Source of the DNA: Desulfuromonadaceae bacterium GWC2_58_13
GTDB taxonomy: Bacteria; Desulfobacterota; Desulfuromonadia; Desulfuromonadales; Trichloromonadaceae
Direction of reading: 5' to 3'
DNA length: 5,542 nucleotides
Assembly: GCA_001825565.1 (NCBI GenBank)
Contig: MHXM01000107.1
Coordinates: 11,373 to 16,914, forward strand
Within the stretch, counting starts at the first letter, position 1, and every line of letters begins with the position of its first letter. The translations under genes and the position numbers were made by a program. The notes below the pieces were generated by a model. That model was not told where the DNA came from. It ran no database searches and was given only the letters and a program-made list of their open reading frames with translations. This document shows, in pieces, positions 1-5,542 of the stretch.

Positions 1-720
1 CTGGCGGATGGTCTGTTCAATCACCCGCGGGCCGGCAAACCCGATCAGTGCCTTGGGCTCGGCCATGTTGATATCGCCGAGCATGGCAAAACTGGCGGTG
101 ACCCCACCGGTGGTCGGATCGGTCAGCACCGAGATGAACGGCAGACCGGCTTTTTTCAATTTGGCCAAGGCGGCGCTGGTCTTAGCCATCTGCATCAACG
201 AGAGAATGCTCTCCTGCATGCGGGCGCCGCCGGAAGAGGAAAACACGATGACCGGGTAACGCTTGTCCAGACCCAACTCGATGGCGCGGGTGATTTTTTC
301 GCCGACCACCGACCCCATGCTGCCGCCCATAAAGCCGAAATCGAACACGGCGACCGCCACCGGCATTCCCTCGATGGTCCCTTTACCACAAATCACCGCA
401 TCGCCGGCGCTCTTTTTCACCGCCGCCTTGATCCGGTCTTTGTAGCGTTTGGAATCCTTGAAATCGAGAAAGTCGACCGATTCCATGGTGCCGTCCATTT
501 CGGCGAAGGTTCCCTGGTCAATGACCAGATTGATCCGCTCGCGGGCCGAGATGCGGAAATGGTAATCGCACTTGGGACAGACGTTGAGGTTACGTTCAAC
601 CTCTTTGGTATAGATAATTTCGTTGCAGTTCTTGCATTTGGTCCAGACGCCCTCAGGCATCTGCACTTTTTTCGTTTCTACTGCCGCAATCGGAGCTTTT
701 GACCTTTTGAACCAGGACAT
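1..720 (-). CDS. accD: Acetyl-CoA carboxylase carboxyltransferase subunit beta (5' part, runs off the left edge)
   Basis: AccD pairs with AccA to form the carboxyltransferase that moves the carboxyl group from carboxybiotin on AccB to acetyl-CoA, giving malonyl-CoA for fatty-acid synthesis in the cytoplasm. The first 240 residues are visible. They start MSWFKRSK and carry the N-terminal zinc ribbon with Cys29, Cys32, Cys48 and Cys51 in two CxxC pairs. The crotonase-like carboxyltransferase fold follows, with FGFMGGSMGSVVGEK (128-142), SSGGARMQE (162-170) and DPTTGGVTASFA (201-212). The reading frame is open to position 1, so roughly the last 40-60 residues of a usual 280-305-residue AccD lie outside. 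ATG at 720 is chosen because it gives the conserved N-terminus and has a GAGG ribosome site 7 nt upstream. It lies 40 bp after the MBL hydrolase gene. No frameshift or lost zinc ligand is seen. Confidence 0.97.
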   Translation of the reverse strand, partial: MSWFKRSKAPIAAVETKKVQMPEGVWTKCKNCNEIIYTKEVERNLNVCPKCDYHFRISARERINLVIDQGTFAEMDGTMESVDFLDFKDSKRYKDRIKAAVKKSAGDAVICGKGTIEGMPVAVAVFDFGFMGGSMGSVVGEKITRAIELGLDKRYPVIVFSSSGGARMQESILSLMQMAKTSAALAKLKKAGLPFISVLTDPTTGGVTASFAMLGDINMAEPKALIGFAGPRVIEQTIRQ

Positions 721-727
721 ATGTATA

Positions 728-731
728 CCTC
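728..731 (-). promoter_or_regulatory. Ribosome binding site of accD
   Basis: The minus-strand sequence GAGG lies 7 nt before the ATG at 720, inside the 40-bp gap after the MBL hydrolase gene. It supports the chosen accD start. Confidence 0.7.
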
Positions 732-760
732 GTGATGTTTTTATTCAGCGTTAAATAGGG

Positions 761-1525
761 TCAGAAAATGAATTCTTCTCCCCCGCGCAGGACCTGCAGA
801 TGAGGGTGGTCCAGCATTTCCAGATCGGCGACGATTTCTTCGACGAACTGCGGCTTCATGTGAAAGACGTTGATGGAGACATCGCTTCGCCCCAGCTTGA
901 CCAGTTCATTCGCCAGGAGCGCCGGGGTGAGGTGGCCACTTTCCCGGGCAATCCGCTGGAGTCGATTGGGTAAAGAGGTTTCCACGAAAACTGCAACCAG
1001 GTTCCGGCAGTCGCGACCAAGTTGCCAAAGGGGTTCGGTAACCGTGGTATCTCCCGAATAGAGCAACCCCGCCGTTTCGGTCGACAGACAGTAGCCGGCC
1101 GAAAAAACCGGATGCGTGGTGCGTGCCCAGCGCACCTCCAGCCCGGCAATCCGGCAAGGCACTCCCGGCGCCAACGGTTTCAGCTCAAGGATTGCCGGCC
1201 GGTTCTGCGGAATGCGGGTAAAATCGGGCCAGATCTCGTTATTGAACAGATGGTCGCGCAAGGACTTCAAGACCGGGGCCGGAGCCCAGACCCGCAAAGG
1301 TTTCTCGCGCAGAAAGCAGAGATTGTCGACGAGAAAGGCCAGTTCGACGATATGGTCAAGATGCGCGTGACTGAGCAGGACATCGTCGATGACCAACTGT
1401 TGTTCGAGAGACAGGGTCGAGGTGACCGCACCGGCATCCACCAGCAGAGATTCGTTAACCAGCAGACAACTGGTCAACAGGCCCGGGAACCTAGATCCGT
1501 AGCATCCCAAAACCCTGACTCTCAT
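761..1525 (-). CDS. MBL-fold metallo-hydrolase, class II cyclic-nucleotide phosphodiesterase / RNase Z-like
   Basis: This is a 254-residue cytoplasmic metallo-beta-lactamase-fold hydrolase with no signal peptide. All two-metal ligands can be seen: SHAHLDH (52-58: His53, His55, Asp57, His58), TTHPV with His138, YSGDT with Asp159, and FHMKP with His222. The strand LLVDAG (27-32), the block ETSLPN (182-187) and SGHLTP (196-201) recall class II 3',5'-cyclic-nucleotide phosphodiesterases more than RNase Z, because no tRNA-binding exosite arm is apparent. The substrate is unknown: cyclic nucleotide, another phosphodiester or an RNA end are all possible. The frame could extend to a GTG at 1573, but that has no ribosome site. 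ATG at 1525 gives the family-typical start MRVRVLG and has GAGGGG just upstream, though spaced rather short. It lies 119 bp after the glycosylase gene and 40 bp before accD. Confidence 0.85.
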   Translation of the reverse strand: MRVRVLGCYGSRFPGLLTSCLLVNESLLVDAGAVTSTLSLEQQLVIDDVLLSHAHLDHIVELAFLVDNLCFLREKPLRVWAPAPVLKSLRDHLFNNEIWPDFTRIPQNRPAILELKPLAPGVPCRIAGLEVRWARTTHPVFSAGYCLSTETAGLLYSGDTTVTEPLWQLGRDCRNLVAVFVETSLPNRLQRIARESGHLTPALLANELVKLGRSDVSINVFHMKPQFVEEIVADLEMLDHPHLQVLRGGEEFIF

Positions 1526-1604
1526 GACCCCTCGCTTCCGCGGATAAACCGGCCATCCACTGAATCGCTGCACCAGTCGCGGTCCATGGTCTTACCTTTG
1601 TGCC

Positions 1605-1619
1605 AGGGCAAACTGCCCT
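1605..1619. repeat. Small perfect inverted repeat in the glycosylase-hydrolase gap
   Basis: AGGGCA and TGCCCT form 6-bp arms around a 3-nt spacer, 26 bp after the glycosylase stop on the minus strand. No T-run follows on either strand, so it is not a convincing intrinsic terminator. The rest of the 119-bp gap (1526-1644) shows no gene and no clear promoter. Confidence 0.4.
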
Positions 1620-1644
1620 ACATTAATCGAAGCGCCTGCCCTTT

Positions 1645-2325
1645 TCAACCGTTTTCTCCTGCCGCGAGGCGCCGAACCCGTTGCAGCAACTGCAGAAACA
1701 TGGATTCGTCGATACGCCCCGTCTGGACATTATAGCGACTGGTGTGGTAACTAGCGACCAACGTCAGGCCGTTTTCAAGGGAATAACTCACTCCGTGTCC
1801 GAAGGGGAATGCCCCCAGAGAGGAGATCACCCCCTGGGCCTTGAACATCCGCAGACAACTGGTGAATGCCCCCTGGCCAAGCGCCAGCACTACTTTCAAC
1901 CGCGGCAGGCCGGCCAGCTCCCGGGCCAGAAAAGGCCGGCAATGGGTAAACTCGGCGGCAGTCGGCTTATTCTCCGGCGGCACGCACTTGACCGCATTGC
2001 TGATGTAAAGACCGGTCAGTTGCAAACCATCGTCGGCATGAGACACCTGGGACTGGCTGGCATACCCCGCCCGGTGCAACAGGGGATACATGAAATCCCC
2101 GGCGCCATCGCCGGTAAAGGGCCGCCCGGTGCGATTGGCGCCGTGGGCGCCAGGGGCCAGACCTACCAGCAGAACCTGCGCCGACGGATCGCCGAACCCC
2201 GGCACCGGCCGGTTCCAGTACTCATCCCTGGTTCGCTTCCCCTTGGGCGGAAGGTTCCGCAGATAGTCGACCAGCCGGGGACATTCGCGGCAGCCGACCA
2301 AATTTCTGTTAAATTCAGCGTCCAT
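1645..2325 (-). CDS. Uracil-DNA glycosylase, family 5 (UDGb), 4Fe-4S type
   Basis: This 226-residue enzyme should remove uracil, and probably other deaminated bases, from DNA as the first step of base excision repair. Four cysteines placed as in family 4/5 glycosylases would hold a 4Fe-4S cluster: Cys12 and Cys15 in GCRECPRLV, Cys114 in VKCVPPENKP, and Cys129. Motif A reads GLAPGAHGANRTGRPFTGD (55-73). This is the UDGb form, not the GEAPG form of family 4; family 5 lacks the usual activating Asp/Asn in that motif. The later DNA-binding motif is SYHTSRYNVQTGR (192-204). ATG at 2325 is chosen because the cysteine motif starts close behind it and AGGAG lies 7 nt upstream. The frame stays open further upstream to 2709, but that part lies over the SRPBCC gene and shows no homology-like features. 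It overlaps the SRPBCC gene by 11 bp, suggesting translational coupling. Confidence 0.93.
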   Translation of the reverse strand: MDAEFNRNLVGCRECPRLVDYLRNLPPKGKRTRDEYWNRPVPGFGDPSAQVLLVGLAPGAHGANRTGRPFTGDGAGDFMYPLLHRAGYASQSQVSHADDGLQLTGLYISNAVKCVPPENKPTAAEFTHCRPFLARELAGLPRLKVVLALGQGAFTSCLRMFKAQGVISSLGAFPFGHGVSYSLENGLTLVASYHTSRYNVQTGRIDESMFLQLLQRVRRLAAGENG

Positions 2326-2854
2326 CGAAGGACTCCTTTTTTGCACCGGGAAACTCGCTGATCCGGGCCCGTTCGTCAAGCCCGGCCAACAAACGCTGGT
2401 GATAGGCGGCAAAGGCTTCGCGCCCGGTAAATCGTGCCAGAAACGCCTGCGGACCACGCACCATCGATTCCACGGTAACCAACAGGGCACCGGGTTTCGG
2501 TTCAAGCCGCAGTCCCGTGCTGGCTCGGCTCCAGAGCACCCCTTCGCGACTGAAGGCCAGTTCGCGGCCGACCCGGCAACATTCGATCCGGGCCGGGCCG
2601 TCGGTGGGATTCCCTTTGAACACCAGCTCAAGCGGTTCGCCCACGGCCCAGGACGACCCGAGCCTGGCCTCTTCGACCCCGGGCCACCACTGGGACCAAC
2701 GCTCCACATCCGCCAACACCTGCCAGACTCGCTCGGGGTCTTGGCCCATCAACAGGGAGTCCCGCGCCAGGAATGTTGACGAGCGGGTCGACGCCAACAT
2801 TATCCCGAAGGAAATAACGAGGAATAGAACCAGGGTTGCGGTCTTTTTCAGCAT
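2315..2854 (-). CDS. Membrane-anchored SRPBCC (START/polyketide-cyclase-like) family protein
   Basis: A 179-residue protein of unknown function. Residues 2-4 are LKK, followed by a hydrophobic stretch at about 5-22 (TATLVLFLVISFGIML), which is a membrane anchor or uncleaved signal. The rest would then face the periplasm. From about residue 28 the pattern fits an SRPBCC ligand-binding fold: an opening strand, the helix DPERVWQVLADVERWSQWWPGV (39-60, the WxxWWPG block typical of this family), alternating beta strands to about 130, and a long C-terminal helix (about 136-164). The family binds hydrophobic ligands; no ligand or enzyme activity can be named here. ATG at 2854 is the first possible start after an in-frame stop, but it has only a weak ribosome site. 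It follows the helicase by 55 bp and overlaps the glycosylase start by 11 bp. Confidence 0.75.
   Translation of the reverse strand: MLKKTATLVLFLVISFGIMLASTRSSTFLARDSLLMGQDPERVWQVLADVERWSQWWPGVEEARLGSSWAVGEPLELVFKGNPTDGPARIECCRVGRELAFSREGVLWSRASTGLRLEPKPGALLVTVESMVRGPQAFLARFTGREAFAAYHQRLLAGLDERARISEFPGAKKESFDGR
2333..2337 (-). promoter_or_regulatory. Ribosome binding site of the glycosylase gene, inside the SRPBCC gene
   Basis: AGGAG on the minus strand, preceded by an A-run, lies 7 nt before the ATG at 2325 and within the last codons of the SRPBCC gene. It decides the glycosylase start against the longer open frame. Confidence 0.8.
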
Positions 2855-2871
2855 CGCGGATTCACGGACGG

Positions 2872-2905
2872 CCCCCGGTCAATTCGGTGGGACATGACCC
2901 GGGGG
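2872..2905 (-). other. GC-rich stem-loop between the helicase and SRPBCC genes
   Basis: CCCCCGGTCA (2872-2881) pairs with TGACCCGGGGG (2895-2905), leaving one bulged base and a 13-nt loop. On the transcript it begins 4 nt after the helicase stop codon and ends 17 nt before the SRPBCC start. No U-run follows, so it is not a classic intrinsic terminator; it may be a 3'-end-protecting, pausing or processing hairpin. The function is inferred from position only. Confidence 0.5.
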
Positions 2906-2909
2906 ACGA

Positions 2910-4151
2910 TTAAGGCCGGCGTCGCCGGGGCGGCTTCTTGGTCTTGGCGCCGGTGACGGGTTTGGGATGGCCCGGCGCCTTTTTGCGGGGCGCGCTACGT
3001 TTGTAATCCCACACAAAATCGTCATCCTCGGGAAACCGGCTGGGAATTTTTCGCCCGATGTATTCCTCGATATCCGGCAAGTGAAAGACCAGGTCTTCGT
3101 CGGCGAAGCTGATCGCCTTGCCGTAGGCCCCGGCCCGCGCCGTACGACCGATGCGATGGACGTAATCTTCCGGGTCCTGGGGAAGATCGTAGTTGATGAC
3201 GTGGGTCACTCCATCGATGTGAATCCCCCGGGAAGCCACGTCGGTGGCCACCAGAAAAGTCAGTTTCCCCTCCTTGAAATCCTTGAGAATACGCATCCGT
3301 TTGTTCTGGGCGATGTCCCCGGAAATCACCGCGGCCCGCAATTCATTGTCCTTGAGCCGGTCCGCCAGATATTCGGCCTCCCGTTTGGTGTTGACGAACA
3401 CCAGCACCCGCTCGGCCCCCGGATCTTTTTTCAGCAATCCCAGCAACAGGGGAAACTTTTCTCGCCGGGAGGCGTGATAGAGGAGCTGGTCGATCTTCTC
3501 GACGGTCACCTGCTCGGGGAGGATTTCCACCCGTTCGGCCAAATCCATGAATTCATAAGCCAGCTCGGCCACCCGGGGGGACAGGGTCGCGGAAAAAAGC
3601 ATGGTCTGGCGTTGTTCGAAAGGAGGCAGCTTGCGCAGGATATACCGCAGATCCTTGATAAAACCCATGTCGAACATACGATCGGCTTCATCGATAACCA
3701 GCGCCTCGATGCGATCGAACGAAAAGACCCGCTGCCGGGCATAATCGATCAGCCGTCCCGGGGTGGCGACAATGATGTCGACGCCGTCCTTCAAAGCCTG
3801 ACGCTGCTTGTCGTAATCCATGCCCCCGAAAATCGCCTGAACCTTCAGATCGCAGAAAGCTCCGAGCCCCTTGGCATCTTCGCAGATCTGCACCACCAAT
3901 TCCCGGGTTGGCGCGATAACCAAGGCCCGCGGGTTGTTGCTGGTCTGCTTGCCGCTGGCCAGCAGGCGGGTAAAAAGCGACAGGAGAAAGGCCGCGGTCT
4001 TGCCGGTGCCGGTCTGAGCCTGGGCCGCGACATCCTTGCCGGCCAGGGCGAGGGGGATGGTTTCTTCCTGTACCGGGGTAAGTTCGACGAACCCAACCTG
4101 TGCGATCCCCTTGAGGACCGACTCAGGCAGGTTCAGTTCGCTAAATTTCAT
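2910..4151 (-). CDS. rhlB: DEAD-box ATP-dependent RNA helicase, RhlB-like
   Basis: A 413-residue cytoplasmic RNA helicase that would unwind short RNA duplexes with ATP. The full motif set is present: Q motif (Phe3 to Gln28), Walker A AQTGTGKT (45-52), Ia PTREL (81-85), GG (109-110), Ib TPGR (130-133), DEAD (154-157), SAT (187-189), IV LVFVNTK (250-256), V ATDVASRGI (302-310) and VI HRIGRTAR (332-339). Stretches such as GGMDYDKQ, GRLIDYARQ, GFIKDLRYILR and EYIGRKIP recall enterobacterial RhlB, the degradosome helicase, more than RhlE or SrmB. The symbol is therefore a subfamily guess. A low-complexity basic tail rich in Lys, Arg and Pro (about 384-413) probably binds RNA. ATG at 4151 has AAAGGA 4 nt upstream. 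The start lies 12 bp after trpF, so the two are surely co-transcribed. Confidence 0.95.
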   Translation of the reverse strand: MKFSELNLPESVLKGIAQVGFVELTPVQEETIPLALAGKDVAAQAQTGTGKTAAFLLSLFTRLLASGKQTSNNPRALVIAPTRELVVQICEDAKGLGAFCDLKVQAIFGGMDYDKQRQALKDGVDIIVATPGRLIDYARQRVFSFDRIEALVIDEADRMFDMGFIKDLRYILRKLPPFEQRQTMLFSATLSPRVAELAYEFMDLAERVEILPEQVTVEKIDQLLYHASRREKFPLLLGLLKKDPGAERVLVFVNTKREAEYLADRLKDNELRAAVISGDIAQNKRMRILKDFKEGKLTFLVATDVASRGIHIDGVTHVINYDLPQDPEDYVHRIGRTARAGAYGKAISFADEDLVFHLPDIEEYIGRKIPSRFPEDDDFVWDYKRSAPRKKAPGHPKPVTGAKTKKPPRRRRP

Positions 4152-4155
4152 GTTG

Positions 4156-4161
4156 TCCTTT
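4156..4161 (-). promoter_or_regulatory. Ribosome binding site of the helicase gene
   Basis: AAAGGA on the minus strand sits in the 12-bp gap between the trpF stop and the helicase ATG, 4 nt before the start. The close position suggests ribosomes ending on trpF can restart on the helicase gene. Confidence 0.55.
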
Positions 4162-4163
4162 CG

Positions 4164-4778
4164 TTATAGAGCGGCCCGGGCATTCCGAATGAAAGCCTCG
4201 ACCCGCTCAGGATCCTTGCGCCCCGGAGCGCTTTCGACGCCGCTGGAAACATCGACTCCATAGGGATGTACCTGACCGATCGCCTCGGAGACATTTTCTG
4301 GGGTCAGTCCGCCGGCCAGAATCACCCGTCGCTCGGCAGCGACCCTCGCGGCCAGTTGCCAATCGCAAACATGGCCGGTACCACCATAGCTGTCCGGTCG
4401 CCAGGCATCGAGCAGTAGCGCCGACACTTGATAGCCATCCAGCCCGACCAGACTTTGCTCCCCCTGGACCCGTAACGCCTTGAGTACCCGACGCGGCGGA
4501 TAGAGACACTGCTCCGGCCCCTCGTCGCCGTGCAACTGGATCACATCCAGGCCACAGGTTTCGACAATTTGGCGAATGTTTTCCGGAGACTCGTTGACGA
4601 ACAGACCAACCGTGGTCACCAGCGGCGGGAGGGCGGCAACGATCCGTCGGGCCCGATCCGGGCTCACCGCCCGGGGGCTTTTGGCATAAAAAACCAAGCC
4701 CAGCGCGTCCGCCCCGCAAGCGGCGGCATGCAGGGCGTCTTCAATGCAAGTGATCCCACAGATTTTGATTCTAATCAT
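4164..4778 (-). CDS. trpF: Phosphoribosylanthranilate isomerase
   Basis: TrpF converts N-(5'-phosphoribosyl)anthranilate to the 1-deoxyribulose form (CdRP), the third step from chorismate to tryptophan. The protein is 204 residues, normal for a single-domain TrpF. It is a TIM barrel with the signature KICGIT (5-10; Cys7 is the likely general base), VGLFVN (57-62), QLHGDE (81-86), LLLDA with Asp124 as likely general acid, GGTG (132-135), and the phosphate-binding loops AGGLTPENV (155-163) and GVDVSSGVE (174-182). ATG at 4778 gives the conserved short N-terminus before KICG. An AGG ribosome site lies 7 nt upstream. It is 78 bp after trpB2 and 12 bp before the helicase, so the local pathway partner is trpB2. 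Just upstream is a 25-bp perfect palindrome that could control it. Confidence 0.97.
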   Translation of the reverse strand: MIRIKICGITCIEDALHAAACGADALGLVFYAKSPRAVSPDRARRIVAALPPLVTTVGLFVNESPENIRQIVETCGLDVIQLHGDEGPEQCLYPPRRVLKALRVQGEQSLVGLDGYQVSALLLDAWRPDSYGGTGHVCDWQLAARVAAERRVILAGGLTPENVSEAIGQVHPYGVDVSSGVESAPGRKDPERVEAFIRNARAAL

Positions 4779-4790
4779 GTATTAACCTGT

Positions 4791-4815
4791 CAGGGAGATC
4801 GTTGTGATCTCCCTG
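4791..4815. promoter_or_regulatory. Perfect inverted repeat ahead of trpF (operator or RNA hairpin candidate)
   Basis: CAGGGAGATC (4791-4800) and GATCTCCCTG (4806-4815) are exact reverse complements, 10-bp arms with a 5-nt spacer GTTGT. It lies 13-37 nt before the trpF start, directly next to the AGG ribosome site at 4786-4788, and 41 bp after the trpB2 stop. Neither strand has a T-run after the stem, which argues against an intrinsic terminator. It could be a protein-binding operator, a hairpin that limits ribosome access, or a processing site between trpB2 and trpF. Confidence 0.6.
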
Positions 4816-4856
4816 TTCGGAGCAATCGTCAGAATCGCTCTCACGATAATAGCAGG

Positions 4857-5542
4857 TCATCCAACTTTCGGCAGATGCGCCAACGATTCTTTGATCGCCT
4901 CTTCCGGATACTCGTAGTCATTCAACATACCGCCGAGGAAGTCGTCGTAGGCGGTCATGTCGACATGGCCGTGCCCGGAGAGATTGAAGAGAATGGTTTT
5001 TCCCTTCCCCTCTTCCTTGGCCAAAAGCGCTTCGTCGATGGCGCCGCGAATGGCGTGGCTCGACTCCGGTGCCGGGATGATCCCCTCGCTGCGCGCGAAG
5101 AGGACTGCCGCCTCGAAGCAGGCGAGCTGGTGCACCGACTTCGCTTCGACGACACCTTCGTGCACCAATTGCGAGACCAGCGGCGAAGCGCCGTGGTATC
5201 GCAAACCGCCGGCGTGGATACCGGGCGGCATGAAGTCGTGACCGAGGGTGTACATCTTTGCAACTGGTGCCATCTTGGCGGTGTCGCCGTAATCGAAAGC
5301 GTAGACGCCCCGCGTCAGGGTCGGACAACTGGCCGGTTCCACCGCCAACACCCGAACATTCTTGCCGTTGGCCTTATCGGCAACAAAAGGGAAGCCGATG
5401 CCGGCGAAGTTGGAACCGCCGCCGTGGCAGCCAATAACCACGTCGGGATAATCACCGGCAATGGCCATCTGTTCCTTGGCCTCGATACCGATGACCGTTT
5501 GATGCAGGCAGACGTGGTTAAGCACGCTGCCCAGGGCATAAC
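4857..5542 (-). CDS. trpB: Tryptophan synthase beta chain, TrpB2 type (3' part, 5' end outside the window)
   Basis: A PLP enzyme joining indole and serine into tryptophan. The visible 227 residues match the C-terminal half of the TrpB2 (TrpB-related, about 450 residues) family: YALGSV at the edge, the PLP-phosphate loop CHGGGSNFAG (visible residues 38-47), EPASCPTLTRG (68-78), MYTLGHDFMPPGIHAGGLRYHG (96-117), PAPESSHAIR (156-165) and the near-terminal SGHGHVDM (188-195). The PLP-binding lysine belongs to the missing N-terminal half. The frame is open to the right edge; an internal GTG at 5525 is in frame but is not the real start, since conserved residues precede it. TrpB2 enzymes are thought to act without the tight TrpA contact of TrpB1. 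No trpA is seen here, and trpF follows after 78 bp. No internal damage is visible. Confidence 0.93.
   Translation of the reverse strand, partial: YALGSVLNHVCLHQTVIGIEAKEQMAIAGDYPDVVIGCHGGGSNFAGIGFPFVADKANGKNVRVLAVEPASCPTLTRGVYAFDYGDTAKMAPVAKMYTLGHDFMPPGIHAGGLRYHGASPLVSQLVHEGVVEAKSVHQLACFEAAVLFARSEGIIPAPESSHAIRGAIDEALLAKEEGKGKTILFNLSGHGHVDMTAYDDFLGGMLNDYEYPEEAIKESLAHLPKVG

Noticed and set aside
721..790. A possible accD promoter in the AT-rich stretch before accD (TTCTGA, 17 bp, TAAAAA on the minus strand).
   Set aside because: The match to sigma-70 boxes is poor and the region is short and AT-rich, so such a match is expected by chance.
1526..1573. GTG at 1573 as the start of the MBL hydrolase.
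   Set aside because: No ribosome site precedes it, and the added 16 residues come before the family-typical MRVRVLG start at 1525.
1022..2361. Two long plus-strand frames (1022-1735 and 1681-2361) opposite the hydrolase and glycosylase genes.
   Set aside because: Both mirror well-supported minus-strand genes in GC-rich DNA and show no family motif or ribosome site.
2326..2709. Upstream extension of the glycosylase frame to 2709, giving a 354-residue protein.
   Set aside because: The extra part overlies the SRPBCC gene in another frame, has an Arg/Pro/Trp-rich shadow-like composition, and a strong ribosome site supports the start at 2325.
2967..4169. A 400-codon plus-strand open frame opposite the helicase gene.
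   Set aside because: It is an antisense shadow: the minus strand encodes a complete DEAD-box helicase, and the plus-strand product has no recognisable domain and low-complexity composition.
4826..4848. ATCGT and ACGAT as a second small hairpin between trpB2 and trpF.
   Set aside because: Only 5-bp arms with a 13-nt loop and no T-run; weaker than chance-level significance beside the nearby 10-bp palindrome.

Overview
The window carries seven protein genes, all on the minus strand and closely packed, with no RNA gene, mobile element or CRISPR array. In transcription order (high to low coordinate) they are: the 3' part of a TrpB2-type tryptophan synthase beta gene, trpF, an RhlB-like DEAD-box RNA helicase, a membrane-anchored SRPBCC (START-like) protein, a family 5 (UDGb) iron-sulfur uracil-DNA glycosylase, a metallo-beta-lactamase-fold hydrolase resembling class II cyclic-nucleotide phosphodiesterases, and the 5' part of accD. 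The high GC content, a trp/accD neighbourhood and a UDGb gene suggest a free-living Gram-negative bacterium. A member of the Desulfuromonadales/Geobacter group (former Deltaproteobacteria) is my best guess. That is inferred from remembered gene order and protein style, not from a search.

Layout: 4857-5542 is trpB2 (5' end outside the window). A 78-bp gap with a perfect 10-bp-arm inverted repeat follows, then trpF at 4164-4778. The helicase (2910-4151) starts 12 bp after trpF. A 55-bp gap containing a stem-loop separates it from the SRPBCC gene (2315-2854), whose 3' end overlaps the glycosylase gene (1645-2325) by 11 bp. After 119 bp comes the MBL hydrolase (761-1525), then 40 bp, then accD (1-720, running off the left edge). 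No stretch over 300 bases lacks a gene.

Functionally, trpB2 and trpF belong to tryptophan synthesis and accD to fatty-acid synthesis. The four genes between them concern RNA unwinding, DNA base repair, an unknown lipid-like ligand or envelope role, and hydrolysis of an unknown phosphoester or related substrate. trpF and accD are close neighbours in many proteobacteria, so these four genes look like an insertion into, or expansion of, a conserved biosynthetic cluster. Shared strand and short gaps suggest one or a few polycistronic units; three inverted repeats in gaps are possible control or processing points. I see no clear evidence of a new defence or mobile system.
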